DNA of 64,000 nt from Gemmobacter sp034519525 (GTDB lineage Bacteria; Pseudomonadota; Alphaproteobacteria; Rhodobacterales; Rhodobacteraceae): positions 171,030-235,029 of the forward strand of contig JAXHOJ010000061.1 of assembly GCA_034519525.1 (NCBI GenBank), written 5' to 3'. Shown in pieces: positions 49,588 to 57,559 of the stretch (the first letter of the stretch is position 1; each line of letters opens with the position of its first letter). Below the pieces are notes generated by a model that had not been told where the DNA came from, ran no database searches, and saw only the letters and a list, made by a program, of their open reading frames with translations. The position numbers were made by a program, and so were the translations under genes.

Positions 49588-51018
49588 ATGAACGCAGAGC
49601 CCAAGAAAAGATACGATGCGGGTGTGAAAGACTATCGCTCCACCTATTGGGAGCCCGATTATGCGGTGAAGGACACAGATATTCTGGCGGTGTTCAAGGT
49701 CATCCCGCAGGCGGGCGTCCCGCGCGAAGAGGCCGCCGCCGCCGTAGCCGCCGAAAGTTCCACCGGCACCTGGACGACGGTATGGACCGACCTGCTGACC
49801 GATCTCGATCACTACAAGGGCCGCGCCTACCGGATCGAGGATGTGCCGGGCCATGACGATGCCTTCTACGCCTTCATCGCCTATCCGGCCGATCTGTTCG
49901 AGGAAGGCTCGGTCGTCAATGTCTTCACCTCGCTGGTGGGCAACGTGTTCGGCTTCAAGGCCGTGCGGTCACTGCGGCTGGAGGATGTGCGCTTCCCGAT
50001 CTGGTTCGTGAAAACCTGCTTCGGCCCGCCGCATGGCATCCATGTCGAGCGCGACAAGATGGATAAATACGGCCGTCCGCTGCTGGGCTGCACCATCAAG
50101 CCCAAGCTGGGCCTTTCGGCCAAGAATTATGGCCGCGCCGTTTATGAATGTCTGCGCGGCGGGCTGGATTTCACCAAGGACGACGAGAATGTGAACTCGC
50201 AGCCCTTCATGCGCTGGCGCGACCGGTTCGATTTCTGCCAGGAGGCCATCGTCAAATCCGAGGCCGAGACGGGCGAGCGCAAGGGCCACTACATGAACGT
50301 CACCGCGCCCACCATCGAAGAGATGTTCAAGCGCGCCGAATATGCCAAGGAGCTGAAAACCCCGATCATCATGTCGGATTACATCACGCTCGGCTGGGCC
50401 GCGCATAACTCGCTGTCGAAATGGTGCCGTGACAATGGCATGTTGCTGCATGTTCACCGCGCCATGCATGCCGTGATCGACCGCAACCCCAATCACGGCA
50501 TTAACTTCCGCGTGCTGGCCAAACTCCTGCGGCTGCTGGGCGGCGATCATCTTCATTCCGGTACGGTGGTGGGCAAGCTGGAAGGCGACCGCGCGGCGAC
50601 TCTGGGCTGGATCGACCTCATGCGCGACAGGTTCGTCAAGGAAGACCGCGCCCGCGGCATCTTCTTCGATCAGGACTGGGGCTCGATGCCGGGCGTCTTT
50701 CCGGTGGCTTCGGGCGGGATCCATGTCTGGCACATGCCGGCGCTGGTGGCGATCTTCGGAAATGACTCGGTGCTGCAGTTCGGCGGCGGCACCCTGGGCC
50801 ACCCCTGGGGCAATGCCGCAGGCGCCGCCGCCAACCGCGTGGCGCTGGAGGCCTGCGTGCAGGCCCGCAACGAAGGCCGCCAGATCGAACGCGAGGGTAA
50901 GGATATCCTGATGAAGGCTGCCCGCCACAGCCCCGAACTGAAGATCGCCATGGAAACCTGGAAAGAGATCAAGTTCGAATTCGATACCGTCGACAAGCTC
51001 GATCTGCAGCACCGCTGA
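49588..51018 (+). CDS. cbbL: Ribulose-bisphosphate carboxylase large subunit, form IA
   Basis: This 476-aa large subunit of Rubisco fixes CO2 to RuBP. Every key residue is visible: K171 and K173 in IKPKLGLSAKN, the carbamylated K197 in LDFTKDDEN followed by D199/E200, HVHRAMH (H288, H290), H323 in DHLHSGT, and loop-6 K330 in VGKLEGDR. The C-terminus WKEIKFEFDTVDKLD is typical of form IA (green-like) rather than form IC. cbbS follows after 78 bp that contain repeat copy C. The cbbQ and cbbO activase genes also belong with form IA sets. Confidence 0.97.
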   Translation: MNAEPKKRYDAGVKDYRSTYWEPDYAVKDTDILAVFKVIPQAGVPREEAAAAVAAESSTGTWTTVWTDLLTDLDHYKGRAYRIEDVPGHDDAFYAFIAYPADLFEEGSVVNVFTSLVGNVFGFKAVRSLRLEDVRFPIWFVKTCFGPPHGIHVERDKMDKYGRPLLGCTIKPKLGLSAKNYGRAVYECLRGGLDFTKDDENVNSQPFMRWRDRFDFCQEAIVKSEAETGERKGHYMNVTAPTIEEMFKRAEYAKELKTPIIMSDYITLGWAAHNSLSKWCRDNGMLLHVHRAMHAVIDRNPNHGINFRVLAKLLRLLGGDHLHSGTVVGKLEGDRAATLGWIDLMRDRFVKEDRARGIFFDQDWGSMPGVFPVASGGIHVWHMPALVAIFGNDSVLQFGGGTLGHPWGNAAGAAANRVALEACVQARNEGRQIEREGKDILMKAARHSPELKIAMETWKEIKFEFDTVDKLDLQHR

Positions 51019-51074
51019 TCCCCTTCATCTTGGTCCAAATATCCCGGGGGTGCGGGGGCAGCGCCCCCGCCCGG
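51019..51074. repeat. CAAATATCC-box / GC-hairpin element, copy C (between cbbL and cbbS)
   Basis: CCCCTTCATCTTGGTCCAAA-TATCCCGGGGGTG is followed by the hairpin GCGGGGGC-AGC-GCCCCCGC (51052-51070). It is the third member of the family seen at 11441 and 44193. It fills the cbbL-cbbS gap and could modulate the relative expression of the two subunits by stabilising the cbbL message or attenuating readthrough (inference). Confidence 0.72.
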
Positions 51075-51096
51075 GTCCGCCACAAGGAACACCGCC

Positions 51097-51453
51097 ATGA
51101 ACACCGTCCAGGACTATCACTCGCGCCTGTCCGATCCCGCCAGCCGCAAGATGGGCACCTTTTCCTATCTGCCGCCGATGACCCCCGAAGACATCCGCGC
51201 GCAGGTCGCATGGATCGTGAAAAACGGCTGGAACCCCGGCATCGAACATACCGAGCCGCAGTTCGCCGGGTCGAACTACTGGTACATGTGGAAGCTGCCG
51301 ATGTTCGGCGAAACCGATGTCGATGCCATCATGGCCGAGCTTGAGGCCTGCCATGCCGCCAATCCGGGCAATCATGTGCGCCTTCTGGGCTACAACAACT
51401 TCACCCAGTCTCAGGGGGCCAACATGGTCGTCTTCCGGGGCGCACCGGTCTGA
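51097..51453 (+). CDS. cbbS: Ribulose-bisphosphate carboxylase small subunit
   Basis: This 118-aa small subunit assembles with CbbL as L8S8. KMGTFSYLPPMTPEDIRAQV, WNPGIEHTEPQFAGSNYWYM and FGETDVDAIMAELEACHAAN are the conserved segments of form IA small subunits; length is normal. A strong GC hairpin lies just after the stop (51466-51496), before cbbQ. Confidence 0.96.
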   Translation: MNTVQDYHSRLSDPASRKMGTFSYLPPMTPEDIRAQVAWIVKNGWNPGIEHTEPQFAGSNYWYMWKLPMFGETDVDAIMAELEACHAANPGNHVRLLGYNNFTQSQGANMVVFRGAPV

Positions 51454-51465
51454 GAAGGGGGGAAG

Positions 51466-51496
51466 GCGGCCCGCCGTCCTCTCTCCGGCGGGCCGC
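51466..51496 (+). promoter_or_regulatory. Intercistronic hairpin between cbbS and cbbQ
   Basis: A perfect 11-bp stem GCGGCCCGCCG/CGGCGGGCCGC with a 9-nt loop lies 12 bp past cbbS. No T-run follows, so partial termination or mRNA protection is more likely than full termination. It would let cbbLS be made in excess over cbbQO. Confidence 0.6.
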
Positions 51497-51517
51497 GATT
51501 GCGGTCAGGGGGCACCG

Positions 51518-52321
51518 ATGAAAGACATGATGGATCAGCACCGCATCGCGGCAGAGCCCTGGTATCGCCCGGTGGGCGACGAGGTGGGACTGTTTTCTGC
51601 GGCCTATGCGGCGCGGATGCCGGTGATGCTGAAAGGCCCCACCGGCTGCGGCAAGACGCGCTTTGTGGAACATATGGCCTGGCGGCTGGGCCGCCCGCTG
51701 GTGACCGTGGCCTGCAACGAGGATATGACCGCCTCGGATCTGGTCGGGCGCTTCCTGCTTGATGCCACGGGCACCCGCTGGCAGGACGGGCCGCTGGCCT
51801 TTGCCGCCCGCCACGGCGCCATCTGCTATCTGGACGAGGTGGTGGAGGCGCGTCAGGACACCACGGTGGCCATCCACCCGCTGACGGACAACCGCCGGGT
51901 TCTGCCGCTGGAAAAGAAGGGCGAGCTGCTGAGGGCGCATCCCGATTTCAGCCTCGTCATCAGCTATAACCCCGGCTACCAGTCCCTGATGAAGGATCTG
52001 AAGCAATCCACCAAACAGCGCTTCGGCGCGCTGGATTTCACCTGGCCCGCGCCCGAGGTAGAAACCGAAATCGTCGCCCATGAAACCGGGGTGGATCTGG
52101 CGACGGCGGCCAAGCTGGTGCAGATCGCAGGCCGGGCGCGCAACCTCAAGGGCCACGGGCTGGACGAGGGAATTTCAACCCGGATGCTGATCCATGCGGG
52201 CGGCCTGATCGCCCAGGGCGTGGCGCCGGGGCCTGCCTGCACCATGGCGCTGGTGCGCCCGATTACCGATGACCCGGATATGCGGGATGCACTTGATGCC
52301 GCTGTCCAGACCTTTTTCTGA
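51518..52321 (+). CDS. cbbQ: Rubisco activase AAA+ subunit CbbQ
   Basis: This 267-aa MoxR-type AAA+ ATPase removes inhibitory sugar phosphates from Rubisco together with CbbO. The P-loop GPTGCGKT is at residues 40-47, Walker B ICYLDEV at about 102-108, and SYNPGYQSL marks sensor 1. The CbbQ pattern TACNEDMTASDLVGR-like follows Walker A. The ATG at 51518 is preceded by CAGGGGG. It overlaps cbbO by about 26 bp. Together these mark a Q-type activase system rather than CbbX. Confidence 0.95.
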   Translation: MKDMMDQHRIAAEPWYRPVGDEVGLFSAAYAARMPVMLKGPTGCGKTRFVEHMAWRLGRPLVTVACNEDMTASDLVGRFLLDATGTRWQDGPLAFAARHGAICYLDEVVEARQDTTVAIHPLTDNRRVLPLEKKGELLRAHPDFSLVISYNPGYQSLMKDLKQSTKQRFGALDFTWPAPEVETEIVAHETGVDLATAAKLVQIAGRARNLKGHGLDEGISTRMLIHAGGLIAQGVAPGPACTMALVRPITDDPDMRDALDAAVQTFF

Positions 52322-54632
52322 CCCCGCTGCCGATCCGGCGGCGCTGCCGCCCGATCATCTGGCCCCCGATCATGTAACGCTGGCCGCCGATCTGCCGCCT
52401 GCCGTTCTGGCCGCGCTGCGGGCGGCCCTGCCCGAGGCGCGGCGGCGGCTTTCGCCGCGCGGGCTCGATACCTGGCTGCGCGGCCTGTCGGCCCTGCATC
52501 AACTGGGCCGCGGCGATGCCGTGGCGCTGGGCTGGATCTCTGCGGCGCCGCAGGTGGCGCGCGATCTGGGCGAGGATATCCTGCCCGATCTGGCGCAGGC
52601 CTGTGCCGGTTTCGCCTCGCGCACCTCGGGCGCGGTGATCGCCCGTATTCTGGACACCGCCCCGCTGGCGGCGCGCAGGCTGGGCGATCCGGCACTGTTC
52701 CGCGCCTGGCTGGCCTTTCTGTCGCATCTGCTGGGCCGTGCCCCACGCGCCCTGCGCCCGATGCTGGATCATCTGACCGAACTGCTGGATGTGCTGACCC
52801 TGGGCGGCCTGCGGCGCTGGGCCGACTGGGGCGCCGATGCCCATCGCACCGATTACCCGGAACTGGACCGCTATTTCGCGCTGGCCTCCGACGATTCCCG
52901 CGCCGTGCTGCAGCGCGAACGCAAGGGGGTGCTGTTCGTCGATGTGCAGCGGCGGCTGGGCATGTATCTGCGCGCGCTCTGGGGGCGGGATTTCGCGATG
53001 CAGCCCACGGCGGGCGATTTCGAATCCCGCGCCGGTCTGCGCCCGTTCTTCGAAGCCCATGCCCTGCATCTGCCCGATGCGCTGGACGACTGGCAGGGCC
53101 TGCCCGCGCTCGATCTCTACCGCGCCCAGGTGGCACATCTGGCGGCGCATCTGACGGTACTCCGTGCCCCGTTTCAGGCCGAGGGGCTGAATGCACTGCA
53201 GATGGCCTGCATCGGCCTGATCGAGGATGCCCGGGCCGAGGCCTTGGCCATCGCCCGCTTTCCGCGCCTGCGCGATCTCTGGGCGCGGTTCCATGGTGCC
53301 ACTGCAGGCGGCATGGCCGGGCAGTTCGACCGCATCGCCCGGGCGCTGCTGCTGCCCGACAGGCCCGCCGAAGATGCGGTCTGCGCCTGGCTTCTGCCCC
53401 GCTTTGCCGCGCTGGACATGGGCATCCCCGCCGCCGTGCAGGCACTGGGGCTGGAGCTGGCGCAACGCCTGCAAGGCCAGCCGTTTTCGGCGCATGGTGA
53501 CCGCCCCTCTTGCCCCTATCGCTGCGACAACCGCCTGCTGTGGGATTATGAAGAGCTGGCGTTCGGCAGCGCCCCGCCGCCGGACCAACTGCGCCGCTAC
53601 GTCTCCGTTTCGGAAATGGTGAACGAGGTAGAGGTGGAAACGGCGGGCGAGGATGCGCAGGAAATCTGGGTGCAGTCTGCGGAATTCTTTGATGACGACG
53701 GCCGCAGCTTCAATGCCCGCGAGGGGCGCGAACCGCTGGCGCCGCCGGTGCTTTATGACGAATTTGACCATACGATCCAGAGGATGCGCCCGGCCTGGGC
53801 CACGGTGCTGGATCGCCGCCCCCGGCTGGGCGATCCGGCGCTGGCCGACCGCATCCTGCAGGACAACCGCCGCACCACCGACCGGCTGCGCCATCTGCTG
53901 GATGCCATGCGCCCGCAGGGCACCCAGCGCATTCGCAGGCTGGAGGACGGCGACGATCTGGATCTGAACGCCGCCATTGCCGCCGCCATCGACCTGCGCA
54001 TGGGGCGCCAGCCTGACCCAAGGGTGATGATGCGCCACCTGCGCCGCCAGCGCGATACGGCGGTGCTGGTGCTGCTGGACCTGTCGGAATCCACCAATGA
54101 CCCCGCACCGAACGGCCAGACGGTGCTGGAGCTGACCCGCGCCGCCACCCTGCTGTTGGCCGAGGCGATCCACCGGGTGGGCGACCGTTTCGCGCTGCAT
54201 GGCTTCTGTTCCGATGGCCGGGCGCAGGTGTTCTACAGCCGGTTCAAGGATTTCGATCAGCCCTGGGCCGATCTGGCCAAGGCGCGGCTGATGGGCGCCG
54301 AGGGGCGGCTGTCCACCCGGATGGGGGCGGCGATCCGCCATGCCAGCGCGCATCTGGGGCGGCTGCGCGCGGCGCGCAAGCTGATGATCGTGCTGACGGA
54401 TGGTGAACCCGCCGATATCGACATCCGCGATCCGTTCTATCTGCGCCACGACACGCGCGAAGCTGTGGCGGCGGCGGTGCGGCAGGGGGTGACGCCGTTC
54501 TGCCTGTCGCTGGACCCACGGGCCGACAGCTATGGCCGTGCCATGTTCGGCCCGCGCAACCTGATGGTGCTGGACCGGGTGGAACGCCTGCCCGAACGCC
54601 TGCCGCAGCTTTACGCCGCCCTTACCCGCTGA
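52296..54632 (+). CDS. cbbO: Rubisco activase adaptor CbbO (VWA protein)
   Basis: The 778-aa partner of CbbQ links the AAA+ ring to Rubisco. A long helical N-terminal region is followed by a C-terminal von Willebrand A domain whose metal site reads LLDLSES (D595), with a later IVLTDGEPADI. Domain order and size fit CbbO. The start is uncertain: ATGs at 52269, 52287 and 52296 are all in frame inside the cbbQ end. I chose 52296 because GCGGGA lies about 9 nt before it. The gene converges on the second LysR gene and overlaps it by 11 bp. Confidence 0.92.
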   Translation: MPLSRPFSDPAADPAALPPDHLAPDHVTLAADLPPAVLAALRAALPEARRRLSPRGLDTWLRGLSALHQLGRGDAVALGWISAAPQVARDLGEDILPDLAQACAGFASRTSGAVIARILDTAPLAARRLGDPALFRAWLAFLSHLLGRAPRALRPMLDHLTELLDVLTLGGLRRWADWGADAHRTDYPELDRYFALASDDSRAVLQRERKGVLFVDVQRRLGMYLRALWGRDFAMQPTAGDFESRAGLRPFFEAHALHLPDALDDWQGLPALDLYRAQVAHLAAHLTVLRAPFQAEGLNALQMACIGLIEDARAEALAIARFPRLRDLWARFHGATAGGMAGQFDRIARALLLPDRPAEDAVCAWLLPRFAALDMGIPAAVQALGLELAQRLQGQPFSAHGDRPSCPYRCDNRLLWDYEELAFGSAPPPDQLRRYVSVSEMVNEVEVETAGEDAQEIWVQSAEFFDDDGRSFNAREGREPLAPPVLYDEFDHTIQRMRPAWATVLDRRPRLGDPALADRILQDNRRTTDRLRHLLDAMRPQGTQRIRRLEDGDDLDLNAAIAAAIDLRMGRQPDPRVMMRHLRRQRDTAVLVLLDLSESTNDPAPNGQTVLELTRAATLLLAEAIHRVGDRFALHGFCSDGRAQVFYSRFKDFDQPWADLAKARLMGAEGRLSTRMGAAIRHASAHLGRLRAARKLMIVLTDGEPADIDIRDPFYLRHDTREAVAAAVRQGVTPFCLSLDPRADSYGRAMFGPRNLMVLDRVERLPERLPQLYAALTR

Positions 54633-55563
54633 CGGCGGGGGCTGCGGGCAGAAAGGCGCCGTTCATCGCGTCGATGGCCGCCGCGATCCGCGCGGCGGCG
54701 GGTGTGGCGGGGTGCAGCTGGGGTGTCACCAGATACCAGTGCCGCATGGCGGGCAGGCCCGGCCCCCGCAGCAGCACCAGCCGCCCTGTGGCCAGTTCCT
54801 CGCCCACCGTATGCAGCGACAGGAAGGCGATGCCCAGCCCGGCGATCACCGCCTGTTTGATGGTTTCGTTCGAATCCATCTGGATCATCCGCAGGGGATG
54901 ACCTTCGGCCAGCCGGTCCAGAAACCGTTCCATCAGGATGCGGGTGCCCGAACCCTCTTCGCGGCTGATGAAGGTTTCCTGCATCAGCCCTGCCGGATCG
55001 AACCCGTCAGGCCCCGCCAGCGCATGGCCTGGGGGCAAGACGATGCCATGCGGATGTGGCCCCACCGGGCGGGCCTGCACCTGCGGCTGTCGCGGCGGGC
55101 GTCCCATCACCGCCAGATCCACCGCACCCCGCGCCAGCCAGTCGATCACCGTTTCGCGGTTGCCGACGCGCAACTCCACCTCGATTTCCGGGCAGGCATC
55201 CATCAGGCGGCGCACCAGCCCCGGCGCGAAATATTTCGCGGTCGACACCACCCCCAGCGCCACATGGCCCGTCCGCCCCGCCTGCAGCGCCGCCATCCGC
55301 CGCGCCGCCTGCGACAAAACCGCCTCGATCCGGTCTGCGGCGGCCAGCATCTCGGCCCCCTGCAATGTGGGCACGAACCCGCCTTCCGTGCCGTCCTTTT
55401 GCAGGACCGGATAGCCCACTGCGGTTTCCAGGTTCTTGATCTGGCTGTGAATTGCGGGCGTGGTCTGGTTCAGCACCCGTGCCGCGCCGGTCAGGCTGCG
55501 TTCCGCCACAACCACTTGCAGGGCGCGCAACTGCTTTAACGTCAGGGCATCAAGGCGCAGCAT
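54622..55563 (-). CDS. cbbR: LysR-type regulator, second CbbR (cbbF operon)
   Basis: This 313-aa LysR regulator has an N-terminal HTH (ALTLKQLRALQVV, RSLTGAARVLNQTTPAIHSQ) and a C-terminal effector domain with SREEGSGTRILMERFL and DSNETIKQAVIAGLG, the same EGSGTR and ETIKQ motifs as the other CbbR in this window. It is divergent from cbbF with a 96-bp gap that holds repeat operators. Two CbbRs, one per operon, is the arrangement known in Rhodobacter capsulatus. The two are clearly different proteins, not a recent duplication. Confidence 0.87.
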   Translation of the reverse strand: MLRLDALTLKQLRALQVVVAERSLTGAARVLNQTTPAIHSQIKNLETAVGYPVLQKDGTEGGFVPTLQGAEMLAAADRIEAVLSQAARRMAALQAGRTGHVALGVVSTAKYFAPGLVRRLMDACPEIEVELRVGNRETVIDWLARGAVDLAVMGRPPRQPQVQARPVGPHPHGIVLPPGHALAGPDGFDPAGLMQETFISREEGSGTRILMERFLDRLAEGHPLRMIQMDSNETIKQAVIAGLGIAFLSLHTVGEELATGRLVLLRGPGLPAMRHWYLVTPQLHPATPAAARIAAAIDAMNGAFLPAAPAVSG

Positions 55564-55659
55564 TAGATTTTCCTGAATTCAGATAACAGATAATAATATT
55601 TCATTTAATGCGCTTCCTGCGCAAGTCTTTCCCATCAGCAACGCGGATGGAGGAGCATC
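55564..55659 (+). promoter_or_regulatory. cbbR2-cbbF divergent promoter with probable CbbR operators
   Basis: This AT-rich gap carries a perfect palindrome CTGAATTCAG at 55573-55582 and, directly after it, a direct repeat AGATAAC/AGATAAT at 55581-55594. LysR-type T-N11-A spacings occur across them. The ribosome site GATGGAGGAG (about 55647-55656) precedes cbbF. Confidence 0.6.
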
Positions 55660-56664
55660 ATGCGAAGCGCCTTGCACGGAACACCCCTGGGAACAGATCC
55701 CGAACTTGCGGATGTCATGTCCCGCATTGCCGCCGTGGCGGCGGATCTGTCCCGCCGCATCCAGCGCGGCGGTATTGATGAAAACCTCGCCGACATGCAG
55801 GGCACGAACAGCGATGGCGACAGCCAGAAGGCGCTGGATGTCATTGCGGATGATGCCTTCATGTCGGCCCTGTCCGGCTCTGCCCTGCGGTTCTACGCAT
55901 CCGAGGAACAGGAACGCGCCGTTCTGATGACCCCCGAGGGGCGGCTTGCACTGGCGATTGATCCGCTGGATGGATCATCGAACATCGACACCAATGTATC
56001 GGTGGGCACGATCTTCGGCATCTATCCTGCAGGCGCAACGGCAGAGACCAGTTTCTTGCAGCCCGGGCGCAATCTGCTGGCGGCGGGCTATGCGATCTAT
56101 GGCCCGCAATGCTGCCTGATGATCAGCTATGGCGCAGGTGTGCTGAAATATGTGCTGGACCCGGACAGCCGCCAGTTCCGGTTTCTGGGAAAGGTTGCGC
56201 AGATCCCGGCGGAATCCGGTGAATTTGCCATCAATGCCTCGAACTACCGCCACTGGCCCGCGCCGATCCGCGCCTATGTGGATGATCGGATTGCCGGCAT
56301 CGAAGGGCCTGCCGGGCGCAATTTCAACATGCGCTGGATTGCCTCTTTGGTGGCGGAAACCCATCGCATCCTCGCCCGCGGGGGCATCTTTCTGTATCCG
56401 CGCGACAATCGGGCGGGGTACGAGCAAGGCCGCCTGCGGCTGACCTATGAATGTGCGCCCATCGCCTTTCTGATCGAACAGGCCGGGGGTCGCGCCACGG
56501 ATGGGCAAGACCCCATTCTGGACCGCCTGCCCGAAAGCCTGCACGCCCGCTGCCCCTTTGTGTTTGGCAGTGCCAACAAGGTGGCGCGTGTGGCCACCTA
56601 TCACGACCTGCCGGAACAGGAGACCTCGGCCCTGTTCAACAAGCGCGGTCTCTTCAGGGTCTGA
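55660..56664 (+). CDS. cbbF: Fructose-1,6-bisphosphatase
   Basis: This 334-aa class I FBPase, which may also dephosphorylate sedoheptulose-1,7-bisphosphate, regenerates hexose/heptulose phosphates in the Calvin cycle. ASEEQERAV and AIDPLDGSSNIDTNVSVGTI carry the metal-binding Asp/Glu, YAIYGPQC follows, and the C-terminal half reads NFNMRWIASLVAETHRIL with YECAPIAFLIEQAGGRATDG. It is first in the cbbFPTGAEYZ operon; cbbP starts 4 bp after its stop. Confidence 0.95.
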   Translation: MRSALHGTPLGTDPELADVMSRIAAVAADLSRRIQRGGIDENLADMQGTNSDGDSQKALDVIADDAFMSALSGSALRFYASEEQERAVLMTPEGRLALAIDPLDGSSNIDTNVSVGTIFGIYPAGATAETSFLQPGRNLLAAGYAIYGPQCCLMISYGAGVLKYVLDPDSRQFRFLGKVAQIPAESGEFAINASNYRHWPAPIRAYVDDRIAGIEGPAGRNFNMRWIASLVAETHRILARGGIFLYPRDNRAGYEQGRLRLTYECAPIAFLIEQAGGRATDGQDPILDRLPESLHARCPFVFGSANKVARVATYHDLPEQETSALFNKRGLFRV

Positions 56665-56668
56665 CATC

Positions 56669-57547
56669 ATGAGCAAGAAATACCCCATCATATCTGTCAC
56701 CGGGTCTTCGGGTGCCGGCACCTCGACCGTGAAGGCCACGTTTGACCAGATCTTCCGCCGCGAAGGCATTTCGGCCGTTTCCATCGAGGGCGACGCCTTC
56801 CACCGCTACAACCGCAGCGAAATGCGCGCGGAACTGGCAAAGCGCCAGGAGGAGGGCAACCAGACCTTCTCGCATTTCTCCTATGAGGCCAATGAACTGG
56901 CCGAGCTGGAGCGGGTGTTCCGCGACTATGGCGAAACGGGAAAGGGCCGCACCCGGCATTATGTGCATGACGCAGCCGAGGCCGAGCGTCATGGCGTGCC
57001 GCCCGGCGAATTCACCGGCTGGGCGCCCTTTGCCGATGGATCGGACCTGCTGTTCTACGAAGGTCTGCACGGATCGGTGGTGAATGACGAGGTCAATCTG
57101 CCCGCGCTGGCCGATCTGAAGATCGGGGTGGTGCCGGTCATCAATCTGGAATGGACACAGAAGATTCACCGTGACCGCGCGGCGCGCGGCTATTCCACCG
57201 AAGCGGTGACCGATACGATCCTGCGCCGGATGCACGCCTATGTGCATTGCATCTGCCCGCAGTTCACCGAAACCGACATCAACTTTCAGCGCGTGCCGAT
57301 GGTCGACACCTCGAACCCGTTCATCGCACGCTGGATTCCCACACCGGATGAAAGCCTTGTGGTGATCCGCTTCCGCAATCCGCGTGGCATAGATTTTCCC
57401 TATCTGACCTCGATGATCCACGGATCATGGATGAGCCGGGCCAATTCCATCGTCATTCCCGGCAACAAGCAGGATCTGGCGATGCAGCTGATCCTGACCC
57501 CGCTGATCGAACGCCTGGTATCCACCGCGCGCAAGCTGCGCGCCTGA
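56669..57547 (+). CDS. cbbP: Phosphoribulokinase
   Basis: This 292-aa proteobacterial PRK makes ribulose-1,5-bisphosphate, the Rubisco substrate. The P-loop SVTGSSGAGTST lies at about 9-20. Substrate residues are seen in SIEGDAFHRYNR, GRTRHYVHDAAEA and LFYEGLHG, and WTQKIHRDRAARGYSTEAV is also conserved. The enzyme has no plant-type regulatory cysteine pair. It sits between cbbF and cbbT in the operon. Confidence 0.96.
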   Translation: MSKKYPIISVTGSSGAGTSTVKATFDQIFRREGISAVSIEGDAFHRYNRSEMRAELAKRQEEGNQTFSHFSYEANELAELERVFRDYGETGKGRTRHYVHDAAEAERHGVPPGEFTGWAPFADGSDLLFYEGLHGSVVNDEVNLPALADLKIGVVPVINLEWTQKIHRDRAARGYSTEAVTDTILRRMHAYVHCICPQFTETDINFQRVPMVDTSNPFIARWIPTPDESLVVIRFRNPRGIDFPYLTSMIHGSWMSRANSIVIPGNKQDLAMQLILTPLIERLVSTARKLRA

Positions 57548-57559
57548 GGAGCAAGCCCC

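Noticed and set aside
52263..54449. A 728-codon minus-strand frame
   Set aside because: It is antisense to cbbO, whose VWA motifs are unambiguous.
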